Virus record (IMG/VR): IMGVR_UViG_3300042475_004209
Location: 1-25,302 of that record
Reading direction: 5' to 3' (one strand)
Length of the DNA: 25,302 nucleotides
Origin: a virus
The translations under genes and the position numbers were made by a program. This document shows, piece by piece, positions 1 to 6,279 of the stretch; within the stretch, counting starts at the first letter, position 1, and every line of letters starts with the position of its first letter. The notes below the pieces were generated by a model. The model made no database searches. It was not told where the DNA came from and worked only from the letters and a program-made list of their open reading frames with translations.

Positions 1-169
1 GGACGCCGACGGCCTTGGCGCGACCGGCGCGGATCTCGGCGGCCACCTGCGCCTTGGTGAGCGGGTGCTCCTGCCATGCGTCCTGGTAGGGGCGCTTGCG
101 GCCGTCGACGGCCACGAGGGGCCAGTCGTCAGGTAGAGCCTGGAGCTGCTCAAGGAGCTGAGCCGTCAT
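1..169 (-). CDS. Bifunctional primase/polymerase-like protein, N-terminus only
   Basis: The first 56 codons are visible, read leftward from an ATG at 169; the rest lies beyond the window start. The reading (MTAQLLEQLQALPDDW, then PLVAVDGRKRPYQDAW, then RAGRAKAVGV) matches the start of many phage primase-polymerase and DUF3987-type replication proteins, which open with a 'WP.vPV.g.K.PY...W' segment followed by a glycine-rich 'kA.gVg' motif. No catalytic residues are in view. The start overlaps the stop of the upstream 67-aa gene as ATGA, so it is probably the distal gene of the helicase operon. The likely role is priming of phage DNA replication. The family call rests on a short N-terminal pattern and is tentative. 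Confidence 0.55.
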   Translation of the reverse strand, partial: MTAQLLEQLQALPDDWPLVAVDGRKRPYQDAWQEHPLTKAQVAAEIRAGRAKAVGV

Positions 170-369
170 TCGTCAAGGTCCTCGATGAGCGTGGCGAGGC
201 GGTTGAGCTCGGCCTGCACGGTGCGGGAGGTGGGGCCTGGCAGCTGGCGCAGGCTGATGGCGCGCTGTCGGATCAGGTCACCGATGCGGCGACGCTCGTA
301 GGAGACGCCGGCGCACCAGGCGACGGAGTCGCGCAGCTCACGGATGCGAGGGTCTGGGTGGGCGCTCAT
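166..369 (-). CDS. Small helical protein, 67 aa, unknown function
   Basis: The ATG at 369 gives MSAHPDPRIRELRDSVAW and overlaps the upstream stop as ATGA. An in-frame ATG five codons upstream is possible but would extend the overlap. The protein is charged, predicted mostly helical, and ends in an acidic IEDLDE tail. There is no cysteine cluster, membrane segment or recognised motif. It sits between a 55-aa gene and the primase-like gene and is translationally coupled to both. I do not recognise the family. Confidence 0.7.
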   Translation of the reverse strand: MSAHPDPRIRELRDSVAWCAGVSYERRRIGDLIRQRAISLRQLPGPTSRTVQAELNRLATLIEDLDE

Positions 370-533
370 TGGCCGTCCTCCCACTGGCCGTCGTGTGTGG
401 CGTGGACGGTGTGGCTGGGGAACAGCTCACGAGCGGTGAGCAGGACGCGGTCCTTGGAGACACCGACGAGGGTGATGCGGACGGGCTGGATGCCGGGCCG
501 TGAGGCGAAGACGGTGAAGGGCTGCGGGGTCAT
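366..533 (-). CDS. Small protein, 55 aa, unknown function
   Basis: A leftward ORF from the ATG at 533, reading MTPQPFTVFASRPGIQPVRI and ending in HDGQWEDGQ. It overlaps both neighbours as ATGA, the strongest sign that it is real. The composition (alternating hydrophobic residues, FTVFAS, VRITLVGV, VLLTARELF) suggests a small beta-rich fold. A much longer frame runs through this stretch, but its upstream part is Ser/Pro/Arg-rich antisense-type noise. No function can be assigned. Confidence 0.65.
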   Translation of the reverse strand: MTPQPFTVFASRPGIQPVRITLVGVSKDRVLLTARELFPSHTVHATHDGQWEDGQ

Positions 534-700
534 GCGATGAAGGCCGGCTGATCGCGGTCGGAGAAGGTGTAGAGGTGGCCCGGGTAGGCGATGCGAGCGA
601 TGGCGATGGCCTGCTCGAGGGTCTTGGCGATCACCGGGAAGGTGAAGGGCGAGGCTCCGCGAGCGTGGCAGCGGATGTCGTAGTGCTGCAGGACGGTCAT
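530..700 (-). CDS. Small protein, 56 aa, unknown function
   Basis: The ATG at 700 opens MTVLQHYDIRCHARG and the frame ends ...SDRDQPAFIA at TGA 530-532. Both ends overlap neighbouring genes as ATGA. The centre (IAKTLEQAIAIARIAYPGH) looks like an amphipathic helix, followed by a short strand LYTFSD. This pattern is common in tiny phage proteins of the form 'strand, T.eqA..iA......v'. No function can be assigned. Confidence 0.65.
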   Translation of the reverse strand: MTVLQHYDIRCHARGASPFTFPVIAKTLEQAIAIARIAYPGHLYTFSDRDQPAFIA

Positions 701-933
701 GCGCTGGTGGCCTCCAGGGCGAGCAGGACGCGCTTGCGGAGGATGCGGCAGGAGCGGACGACGGCCTCAGCGGCGGGGTAGGTCCAGCCGAGGCGGATGG
801 CCTGCTCGGCCCACTGATCGGGCCGCTGGACGAAGCTGATGATGTCGGCGTCGGAGGGCTTGAGGCCGTTGTGAGCGGAGCTGTAGAGGTGCTGAGCACG
901 GCGCAGCGCCTCGGGTGGGGTGTAGGGAGCCAT
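697..933 (-). CDS. Small helical protein, 78 aa, unknown function
   Basis: Starts at the ATG at 933 and ends at 697, overlapping the next gene as ATGA. It is rich in predicted helix (PPEALRRAQHLYSSAH, WAEQAIRLGWTYPAAEAVV, CRILRKRVLLALEA) with a basic patch near the C-terminus. No known motif. It is the first gene after a 69-nt gap that carries a copy of the recurrent palindrome and a TAGCTT box, so it probably starts its own leftward transcript. No clear Shine-Dalgarno precedes the ATG. Confidence 0.7.
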   Translation of the reverse strand: MAPYTPPEALRRAQHLYSSAHNGLKPSDADIISFVQRPDQWAEQAIRLGWTYPAAEAVVRSCRILRKRVLLALEATSA

Positions 934-955
934 GAGTGTGAAGGTGGACAGGCTG

Positions 956-1006
956 AAGCTAAGGGCAGCTGCGGGCCGCCGTGCTGGGGTTGTAACAGTC
1001 GGTCAC
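956..1006 (-). promoter_or_regulatory. Recurrent palindrome plus -10-like box (leftward promoter candidate)
   Basis: On the minus strand GTGACCGACTGTTAC (1006 to 992) is followed after 30 nt by TAGCTT (961 to 956), a TAnnnT box. The ATG of the 78-aa gene lies 22 nt further on. The palindrome contains the TGA stop of the VRR-NUC gene. It is the same 15-bp element seen at 2818, 5202, 7368 and 12301. There is no recognisable -35, which suggests activator dependence (inference). Confidence 0.55.
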
Positions 1007-1395
1007 ACAGGCGGCAGCCAATGGGGGTAGAGGATGGCTCGGGCCTCCTCGACGTTGTGCGCGAAGCCGGCCAGGCCGCCGGCGGCCAGCACGTTGCCGG
1101 TGAAGGTGATCTGCTCAGCGCGTGGCTTGGCCTGATCCTTGGCGTCGATGGCGACGAAGATCGCAACGCGACGACCGACCATGTCAGGCGTGATGGTGAC
1201 GGTGCGCCAGCCGATCCAGTCGAGGGATCCGCGGAAAGGTTTGCCGCCCATCGAGCCGAGCCCATAGGCGACGGGGCGGCCTGTGCGGTCGTACAGCAGG
1301 CCGACGTTGTTGCGGAGCAGGCGGCAGGCACCGTGGCCGAAGGCCAGGACGATGTCAGCCGACACACTTCCTTCATCAGAACCCCGCTTGGCCAT
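1003..1395 (-). CDS. VRR-NUC domain nuclease
   Basis: 130 aa from the ATG at 1395. A longer in-frame extension to 1551 is Arg/Ser/Pro-rich, overlaps the helicase deeply, and is rejected. The protein has the compact PD-(D/E)XK layout of VRR-NUC: Asp59 in GSLDWIGW, then VAIDAK with Asp84 and Lys86 (Asp where Glu is more usual), then Gln95 in AEQITF, and a closing GGLAGFAHNVEEA segment typical of the family. VRR-NUC proteins in phages are often encoded beside SF2/SNF2 helicases and are thought to act on branched DNA in replication or recombination. The start lies 20 nt inside the helicase 3' end, so the pair is translationally coupled. The family call is strong; the substrate is unknown. Confidence 0.88.
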   Translation of the reverse strand: MAKRGSDEGSVSADIVLAFGHGACRLLRNNVGLLYDRTGRPVAYGLGSMGGKPFRGSLDWIGWRTVTITPDMVGRRVAIFVAIDAKDQAKPRAEQITFTGNVLAAGGLAGFAHNVEEARAILYPHWLPPV

Positions 1396-2776
1396 GCCTG
1401 TTGCCTCGTGCTCGAAGGATGTGATCGGTCCAGCCGCGGCTGTACCCGCGCTCCAGTCTGATGGTCTCGAGTTCCTCGCGGGTCCGGGCCTGGCCGACCT
1501 GGACGCGCTTCTGTCTGGCGACGACGGCGGCCGGCAGCTCCTGCAGGTCACCTTCGACGGTCTTCAGCTCGCGGCGTGCCTGCTCGACCTCGTGGCCGCA
1601 CTCGGGGCACGGGTTGGCGGCTGAGGGGATGGCGGAGAAGCATGCGGGGCAGATCCTGACGGGCGGCGCGTCGGACTTCCGCTTCTGGCCCTTGGGCCGG
1701 CCTTCGAGGGACCAGTCGCGGGGATCGGTGGGGAGGCCGTGGCGGAGGGTGTTGCCGACGTGGTCGTTGACGATCGCGTGGGGCTTCCCGGGGCATGGCC
1801 GGAGGACGCGGCCGACCTGCTGCAGGTGGAGGCCGAGGGAATCGGTGGGGCGCAGCAGGATGGCCCCGGTGACCGACGGGATGTCGGTGCCTTCCGAGAT
1901 GATGTCGCAGGAGGTGAGGACCTTCAGCTGGCCGGTGCCGAGGTCAGCGATGGTGCGGCGACGGATGCCGCGGTCCATGGTGCCGTCGAGGGTCGCGGCG
2001 GCGATGCCCTGAGCGCGAAAGGCCTCAGCGACGGCCTCGGCGTGAGCGACGGAGCAGCAGAAAGCGATGGCGGTGCCGTTGTGGACGTCCGCGATGGTGC
2101 GCCGGTAGTGGGAGACAGCATCGCCCATGGCCTGCCCCTGGCGGAGGATGGTGTCGGAGTCGGTGCGGCCCTTCTTGGTGTCGAACCGCTTCACGGCCGA
2201 GAGGTCGATGCCAGGCGGTGCGAAGACTCGAGCGCGGACGAGGAAACCCTGCTCGGTGAGCCAGGCAGCATCGGGGCCCATGACGAGCTCATCAAACTGA
2301 TCATCGAGGCCGCGGCCGTCGAGGCGAATCGGTGAAGCTGTGACTCCCAGGACATGCGCCCTGGGCATGGCGGCCAGCACCTTCGCCCATGTGCCGGCAA
2401 CGGCATGGTGGGCCTCGTCGACGATCAGCAGCTGGAAGAAGTCGGGCGGGATGGTGTGCAGCCGGCGGGCGAGGGTCTGGACGGATGCCACCTGCACGCC
2501 CTGGCGGAGGTCTTGCCGGTAGCCGGCGGCGATGACGCCGTGGTTGCAGCCGATGGCGTGAAGGGAGCGTGAGGACTGATCGACCAGCTCCTGGCGGTGG
2601 ACGAGGATGCAGACCCTGTTACCGCGGATGGCGGCCTGCTCGGCGATGTGGACGAAGGTGTAGGTCTTGCCGCCGCCGGTGGGCAGGACGAACAGGACTC
2701 GGCGGTGGCCGGCCATGTAGGCACCGCGGATCTCGGCGACGGCGGTGGCTTGGAAGGGACGAAGGGAGACTGTCAT
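1376..2776 (-). CDS. SF2 DEAD/DEAH-box DNA helicase with C-terminal zinc ribbon
   Basis: 466 aa. Visible motifs: Walker A PTGGGKT (residues 32-38), DEAH (120-123) followed by H, motif III TAS (146-148), motif V DIISEGTDIP (291-300), and motif VI QQVGRVLRP (319-327) with its arginine finger. A CPAC...CPEC zinc ribbon follows (Cys376, 379, 390, 393), then a charged tail. This is the phage/XPB-UvsW-like helicase layout, used in replication fork remodelling, replication start or recombination. The ATG at 2776 sits only 6 nt after a TAGCTT box, so its message may be leaderless. It leads the leftward operon with the VRR-NUC nuclease. The helicase call is very secure; the exact role is not visible. 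Confidence 0.95.
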   Translation of the reverse strand: MTVSLRPFQATAVAEIRGAYMAGHRRVLFVLPTGGGKTYTFVHIAEQAAIRGNRVCILVHRQELVDQSSRSLHAIGCNHGVIAAGYRQDLRQGVQVASVQTLARRLHTIPPDFFQLLIVDEAHHAVAGTWAKVLAAMPRAHVLGVTASPIRLDGRGLDDQFDELVMGPDAAWLTEQGFLVRARVFAPPGIDLSAVKRFDTKKGRTDSDTILRQGQAMGDAVSHYRRTIADVHNGTAIAFCCSVAHAEAVAEAFRAQGIAAATLDGTMDRGIRRRTIADLGTGQLKVLTSCDIISEGTDIPSVTGAILLRPTDSLGLHLQQVGRVLRPCPGKPHAIVNDHVGNTLRHGLPTDPRDWSLEGRPKGQKRKSDAPPVRICPACFSAIPSAANPCPECGHEVEQARRELKTVEGDLQELPAAVVARQKRVQVGQARTREELETIRLERGYSRGWTDHILRARGNRHGQAGF

Positions 2777-2782
2777 GGGCGG

Positions 2783-2867
2783 AAGCTACCAGCAACAGCG
2801 GGGCAGCGGGGCCGATTGTGAAGTCTTGTTACACTCTGGCCGGAAGCGTGCCGGTGACCCTTAGGGT
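2783..2867. promoter_or_regulatory. Divergent promoter region with a shared palindromic operator
   Basis: The 117-nt gap between the helicase and the RecE-like gene holds the palindrome GTGAAGTCTTGTTAC at 2818-2832. Rightward, TAGGGT (2862-2867) begins 29 nt after it and the RecE-like ATG follows 26 nt later. Leftward, TAGCTT (2788 to 2783) also begins 29 nt after it and the helicase ATG follows 6 nt later. One palindrome with equal spacing to a TAnnnT box on both sides suggests one regulator-binding site driving two operons. No -35 consensus is seen on either side. Confidence 0.6.
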
Positions 2868-2893
2868 CTGGGACGACACCTGATGTCACCTGA

Positions 2894-3703
2894 ATGCCCG
2901 AACTGACACATCACCCAGGCCTGACCAACGAGGCCTATCACGCCCTCAAGGCGGTTAGCCCCAGCCAGATCAAGGTGCTGGGCCGCAGCCCGCTGCACTA
3001 CTTCGACCGCTTCCTGGCCGAGGATCGAGTCAAGCCCGAGCCGACCCCGGCGATGCTCAAGGGTACGGCACTGCACACGGCGGTGCTGGAGCCGGAGCTG
3101 TGGGACAGCACCATCGCGGTGCCGCCGCACAGCTTCGACCGTCGCACGAAGGTCGGCAAGGAGCTGGCGGCCGAGTTCGAGCGCGAGAGCGCTGGGAAGA
3201 TCGTCCTCAGTCCTGAGGACGCTGATGAGGTTCGCAGGATGGCCGATGCCGTGCGGAAGCATCCTGCTGCTGGCTTCCTGCTGGAGCTCCCAGGCCGGCG
3301 GGAAGCCAGCTACACCTGGACGGACCCAGAGACGGGCCTTGAGTGCAAGACCCGACCGGACTGGCATAGCGAGGATCGACGGATCGTGGTCGACGTGAAG
3401 ACGTGCCGCGACGCGTCGAGGGTCGAGTTCGCCAAGGCGATCAGCAACCTGGACTACCACGTCCAGGCGGCATGGAACCAGACGGCCCTCGAGGCCGAGC
3501 AGTTCCTGACGATCGCGGTGGAGAACGAGCGGCCCTATGCCGTAGCGGTCTACCCCGCGAGCGGTGCGCTGATCGCCGCCGGACAGCGGCGGATCGAGGC
3601 CGCGATGACGATCCTGGCCGAGTGCTGGAAGTCAGGCCGTTGGCCTGGCTATGGCGACCTGGTGCAGGAGCCGATCGAGCTCCCGGCCTGGTGCCGGGAC
3701 TGA
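2894..3703 (+). CDS. RecE-like phage exonuclease (PD-(D/E)XK, DUF3799 type)
   Basis: 269 aa. The visible core is KGTALHTAVLEP (His61, the family's GxxxH), CKTRPDW (Asp156), VVDVKT (Asp167, Lys169) and a YHVQAAW helix (Gln191). This is the order of the RecB/RecE-like nuclease fold seen in the phage PDDEXK family near RecT genes. The likely role is 5'-to-3' resection of double-stranded ends to give single strands for annealing. It is followed at once by a RecT-like gene and SSB, forming a Red-like recombination module. The ATG at 2894 sits 26 nt after the TAGGGT box of the divergent promoter and has no strong Shine-Dalgarno. Confidence 0.88.
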   Translation: MPELTHHPGLTNEAYHALKAVSPSQIKVLGRSPLHYFDRFLAEDRVKPEPTPAMLKGTALHTAVLEPELWDSTIAVPPHSFDRRTKVGKELAAEFERESAGKIVLSPEDADEVRRMADAVRKHPAAGFLLELPGRREASYTWTDPETGLECKTRPDWHSEDRRIVVDVKTCRDASRVEFAKAISNLDYHVQAAWNQTALEAEQFLTIAVENERPYAVAVYPASGALIAAGQRRIEAAMTILAECWKSGRWPGYGDLVQEPIELPAWCRD

Positions 3704-3735
3704 CCCCTTTGTTAAGAACCATTCGCAGTAAATCC

Positions 3736-4458
3736 ATGAGCGATTCAACCGCCCTCACGACCACGACCCAGCAGCCGGCCGCCGGTGCGCTGGACTTCCT
3801 CCACAACGGTGCCGCCCTCGACCACCGCTACCGGCTGGCGAAGGCATTCAGCATGAGCGGCATGGTGCCGTCTCACTTCCAGGGCAAGCCCGAGGCGTGC
3901 CTGGTGGCCATGCTCTACGCCGAGCAGCTGGGCGAGCATCCGATGCTGCTGTTCCAGGAGATCAGCGTTATCAACGGCCGGCCGAACACCTCGGCCCGGT
4001 TCGCCATCGCCCGGGCCAACAAGTCCGGCCTGCTCCAGGGGACGATCACATGGAAGAGCAAGGGCCAGGGCGACGCCCTCGAGGTGACGGCCTCGGCGGT
4101 GCTGCGCGACACCGGCGAGGTGATCACGGCGACGGTGAGCATGAAGGAAGCCGCGGCCGACGGGTGGACGCGCAACTCGAAGTACAAGTCGATCCCGGAG
4201 CAGATGCTGCGGTGGCGCGCCGCGACCCGTCTGATCAACCTCTACATGCCGGAGGTGCTGTTCGGCCTGGGTGTGCGTGAGGAGGCCGAGGTGCGTCCTG
4301 CACAGGTCCAGGAGGTGAGCACCGCCGGCAGCGTGGTGGCAGATCTGAACCGGCAGATCGCGGCAGCGCAGCAGCCCGAAGCCGAGGAGACGACTGAGCA
4401 GACTGTGACCGAAGTCGAGGTCGAAGTCGAGGTGGAGTCGACTAAGGATCTCTTCTGA
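3736..4458 (+). CDS. RecT-like single-strand annealing protein
   Basis: 240 aa from the ATG at 3736; the frame is open further upstream, but that part lies inside the RecE-like gene. The core (YAEQLGEHPMLLFQEISVIN, then GRPNTSARFAIARANKSGLL, then MLRWRAATRLINLYMPEVLFG) matches the phage RecT family, which pairs complementary single strands during recombination and replication. The C-terminus is a long acidic tail ending ESTKDLF, with repeated EV pairs; such tails may contact SSB or the nuclease. The upstream exonuclease and downstream SSB support the call. The 32-nt leader holds no copy of the recurrent palindrome. Confidence 0.85.
   Translation: MSDSTALTTTTQQPAAGALDFLHNGAALDHRYRLAKAFSMSGMVPSHFQGKPEACLVAMLYAEQLGEHPMLLFQEISVINGRPNTSARFAIARANKSGLLQGTITWKSKGQGDALEVTASAVLRDTGEVITATVSMKEAAADGWTRNSKYKSIPEQMLRWRAATRLINLYMPEVLFGLGVREEAEVRPAQVQEVSTAGSVVADLNRQIAAAQQPEAEETTEQTVTEVEVEVEVESTKDLF
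4411..4440 (+). repeat. 12-bp tandem repeat coding an acidic EV tail
   Basis: GAAGTCGAGGTC is repeated almost exactly (4411-4422 and 4423-4434, last base changed), with a partial third unit. It codes the Glu-Val run near the C-terminus of the RecT-like protein. Slippage here would lengthen or shorten the acidic tail without changing frame. Confidence 0.6.
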
Positions 4459-4489
4459 TCATCCCTTCTGTTCATCAATGGAGTGACAC

Positions 4490-4924
4490 ATGGCTTTCAC
4501 AGGATTCTTTTCAGGACACATCGGTCGGGATCCCGAGCTGAAGTATCTCGACACTGGCGGGATGGTCTGCAACTTCACGGTGGCCGTTAGGCAGCCGAAG
4601 CGCAACGGCGAGGACCGGCCGCCCAGGTGGGTGAAGGTGGCGGTCTGGGGCAAGTCGGCTGAGTACGTGGGCAACTACGTGAAGAAGGGCGACGGGGTGA
4701 TCTGCTACGGGCGGGTTGACCCGCCCGAGGTCTACACCGACCGCCAGGGCGAGACAAAGGTGGTCGAGAAGTTCACCGCCGACAACATCGAGAAGTGGTC
4801 GGATGCGAAACCGCGGCAGGGTGATGCGCAACCTGGCGTCGCTGCTGCTGCGGCAGCACCTGCGGTGGCCCCTGCGCCGCGGCCGGCTGCCCCAGCGGTG
4901 GCTGACGACGAGATCCCGTTCTGA
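4490..4924 (+). CDS. ssb: Single-stranded DNA-binding protein
   Basis: 144 aa. The N-terminal OB fold is clear: GHIGRDPELKYL, FTVAVRQP, a WVKVAVWGKSAEYVGNYVKK helix region and YGRVDPPEVYTD. The linker is Ala/Pro-rich with a run of alanines. The tail ends DDEIPF, the conserved acidic SSB tip that recruits repair and replication proteins. Its length is close to ordinary bacterial SSB. It coats the single strands produced by the RecE-like exonuclease and used by the RecT-like protein. A GGAG sits about 11 nt upstream of the ATG, one of the few Shine-Dalgarno-like sites here. Confidence 0.96.
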   Translation: MAFTGFFSGHIGRDPELKYLDTGGMVCNFTVAVRQPKRNGEDRPPRWVKVAVWGKSAEYVGNYVKKGDGVICYGRVDPPEVYTDRQGETKVVEKFTADNIEKWSDAKPRQGDAQPGVAAAAAAPAVAPAPRPAAPAVADDEIPF

Positions 4925-4932
4925 GGCCGGCC

Positions 4933-5205
4933 ATGGATGACTTTCTGACGGCCCTGACCGGAATGCGGTCCCGGGTTTCTGACCGCGCGTTGATGGACTT
5001 GGCTGATCTCCAGGTAATGATCGGCCATCGGCTGCCGACGCAGCTGTCGTTGGAGGAGCTTCAGGAGCGGTGGGGCATCTGCAAGGACTACGTGTCGACG
5101 CGGATGTCGCATCTACGGAAGCTGGGGCTGGTCGTGTACGACCGGGGCTACGTGGGCAACCCGGGCTACTGGGTGTGGCGTCTGGGCCCTGATTCGACAT
5201 TGTGA
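4933..5205 (+). CDS. Winged-helix DNA-binding protein, 90 aa
   Basis: A basic/hydrophobic helical N-terminus is followed by a winged-helix pattern: SLEELQERWGICKDYVSTRM (helix-turn-helix with recognition helix), SHLRKLGLVVYDRG (strand and wing), then YWVWRL. It resembles small MarR/IclR-like or replication-type wHTH proteins. It follows SSB by 8 nt and its TGA stop lies inside the second copy of the recurrent palindrome, which makes it a candidate regulator of that element (inference, untested). It could equally be a replication accessory protein. Confidence 0.75.
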   Translation: MDDFLTALTGMRSRVSDRALMDLADLQVMIGHRLPTQLSLEELQERWGICKDYVSTRMSHLRKLGLVVYDRGYVGNPGYWVWRLGPDSTL

Positions 5206-5251
5206 ATCATTGTTACAGGTCGGTCCGTTGAGGGCCGGCCTGCTCGATGAT
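5202..5251 (+). promoter_or_regulatory. Recurrent palindrome, third promoter candidate
   Basis: GTGAATCATTGTTAC lies at 5202-5216 and overlaps the stop codon of the winged-helix gene. At the spacing where other copies have TAnnnT (29 nt), this copy has GATGAT (5246-5251), a poorer box. The following gene starts at 5288. This is the weakest of the five copies as a promoter, though the palindrome itself is well kept. Confidence 0.45.
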
Positions 5252-5287
5252 TCCCTCAGGCAACCAGCCCACATCGCTTCTCACACC

Positions 5288-5461
5288 ATGTTGTTCAGAG
5301 TCGAATACAGCGACCGCGCGCCCTCCGGGAATGTGATCGGCCGCGGCAACTACATCGAGGCCGACTGCCTCGAAGATGCCAAAGCCCTCGCCTGGTCTCA
5401 GCGCCGTTTGGGCGAAGAGGTCAAGTCCGTCCGCCGCTTCGTTCGCGGGGAGGTGGCGTGA
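5288..5461 (+). CDS. Small protein, 57 aa, unknown function
   Basis: Read from the ATG at 5288 (MLFRVEYSDRAPSGNVIGRG). An upstream in-frame start at 5210 would add 26 residues that look non-coding and would start inside the palindrome, so the shorter form is chosen. The pattern is strand, 'GNYIEADCLEDAKALAWSQR' helix, then a basic tail. The helix order 'A..leDAKaLA' is common in tiny phage proteins. It overlaps the next gene by one base (TGATG). Function unknown. Confidence 0.65.
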   Translation: MLFRVEYSDRAPSGNVIGRGNYIEADCLEDAKALAWSQRRLGEEVKSVRRFVRGEVA

Positions 5462-5706
5462 TGGCCCCGCAGATGCTCTACCACGGCGACGGGTGGACGA
5501 TCACCCAGGATCCGATCTTCAGCCGCAATCCCAACCTGGTCCGCTTCCATCGCCAAAGCCGGACGCGGACCCTGCTCGACCAGATCGCCGAGTGGGATCC
5601 TGACGCGCAGGTCTGGGTGTCCAGGCGCTGGATGCCGAAGTCGCCGATGGTGCCGCTGGCGCTGATCAACAGGGTCGTGGCCCACATGCGGGAGGTGCAG
5701 CGATGA
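5461..5706 (+). CDS. Small protein, 81 aa, unknown function
   Basis: ATG at 5461, one-base overlap with the upstream TGA. A GTG one codon earlier is possible. It reads MAPQMLYHGDGWTITQDPIF, then a basic middle (FHRQSRTRTLLDQIAEWDPD) and a C-terminal helix ending in HMREVQR. Tryptophans are frequent. No cysteine cluster or membrane segment. The stop overlaps the next start as ATGA. I do not recognise the family. Confidence 0.7.
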   Translation: MAPQMLYHGDGWTITQDPIFSRNPNLVRFHRQSRTRTLLDQIAEWDPDAQVWVSRRWMPKSPMVPLALINRVVAHMREVQR

Positions 5707-5873
5707 CCCGTCCCTACCTCGACCACGCTGAGCTGGGCGACCGCGAGTGGACCTACGTCGGCTGCTGGCGTGAATGGAACAATGCACGCGCCGAGTGGGA
5801 ACCGTCAGCACCACCACCACCTGAAGCTCAGTTTTTCAACTACCGCGAACACATTTTGGAGACCACACGATGA
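5703..5873 (+). CDS. Small Trp-rich protein, 56 aa, unknown function
   Basis: ATG at 5703 to TGA at 5871-5873, overlapping both neighbours as ATGA. The sequence starts MTRPYLDHAELGDREWTYVG and holds four tryptophans, a run of four prolines in SAPPPPEA, and ends NYREHILETTR. Coupling on both sides is the main support. Function unknown. Confidence 0.6.
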   Translation: MTRPYLDHAELGDREWTYVGCWREWNNARAEWEPSAPPPPEAQFFNYREHILETTR

Positions 5874-6064
5874 GACGACTCGTTGAGTTCAACATTGGTG
5901 ACACCGTCCATGCACACGGATGGCCGGAAGACATCACCTTCACTATCACCAACATGTTTCAGATCGACGGCGTGCCGTACTTCACACTGCGCGCCGGCAA
6001 CGGTGATCACTACCGTATGCCGAAGCTTCACGTCTGCCACTATCCACTGCATCAACGGAAATGA
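5870..6064 (+). CDS. Small beta-barrel-like protein, 64 aa, unknown function
   Basis: ATG at 5870 (MRRLVEFNIGDTVHAHGWPE). The pattern FNIGDTVHAHG, ITFTITNMFQIDG, VPYFTLRAGNGDHYRMPKLH looks like a small SH3-like barrel, as in many phage and bacterial proteins of the form 'GD.V...G....tI..i'. It overlaps both neighbours as ATGA and appears slightly A+T-richer than they do. Function unknown; the fold is inference. Confidence 0.6.
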   Translation: MRRLVEFNIGDTVHAHGWPEDITFTITNMFQIDGVPYFTLRAGNGDHYRMPKLHVCHYPLHQRK

Positions 6065-6279
6065 CACGGTCCTATGTTCTGCGCCGCGGAGCCTGCTGGC
6101 TCTGCCTCCCGCCTGGCGTGAGCCAAGATCAACGCCGGTCCTGGTGCCCTGGTGTCGAATGGTCGACCGACAGCAGCAGGGCATGGAAGGCTGCCACAAT
6201 AGACGTGGCGATCGAACGCCAGACCCTGGCCCGGGCACTCCACGGCTGGGCAACAACTATCCAAGCGAAGCATGACTGA
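6061..6279 (+). CDS. Putative small protein, 72 aa
   Basis: ATG at 6061, ATGA-overlapping the upstream gene; the end overlaps the next start at 6272. It reads MTRSYVLRRGACWLCLPPGV and later IDVAIERQTLARALHGWATT. The composition is plausible but unremarkable, with three cysteines near the N-terminus and no recognised motif. Overlap at both ends and lack of a better frame in this stretch support it, but less firmly than its neighbours. Confidence 0.45.
   Translation: MTRSYVLRRGACWLCLPPGVSQDQRRSWCPGVEWSTDSSRAWKAATIDVAIERQTLARALHGWATTIQAKHD

Noticed and set aside
366-1376. Long leftward frame of 336 codons
   Set aside because: Most is Ser/Pro/Arg-rich shadow of the real genes in other frames (VRR-NUC, 78-aa and 56-aa genes). 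Only its last 55 codons, with a coupled ATG at 533, look genuine.
1003-1551. Longer N-terminal form of the VRR-NUC protein
   Set aside because: The extra 52 residues are Arg/Ser/Pro-rich and lie inside the helicase 3' end; ATG at 1395 starts just before the recognisable domain.
3704-3735. Promoter with TTGTTA before the RecT-like gene
   Set aside because: The short gap holds TTGTTA but no GTRA half and no TAnnnT box at the right distance; read-through from the RecE-like gene is the simpler view.
5202-5216. Exact NtcA site (GTA-N8-TAC)
   Set aside because: All five copies have N9 between GTR and TAC, and the distance to the -10-like box is 29-30 rather than about 22; resemblance only.
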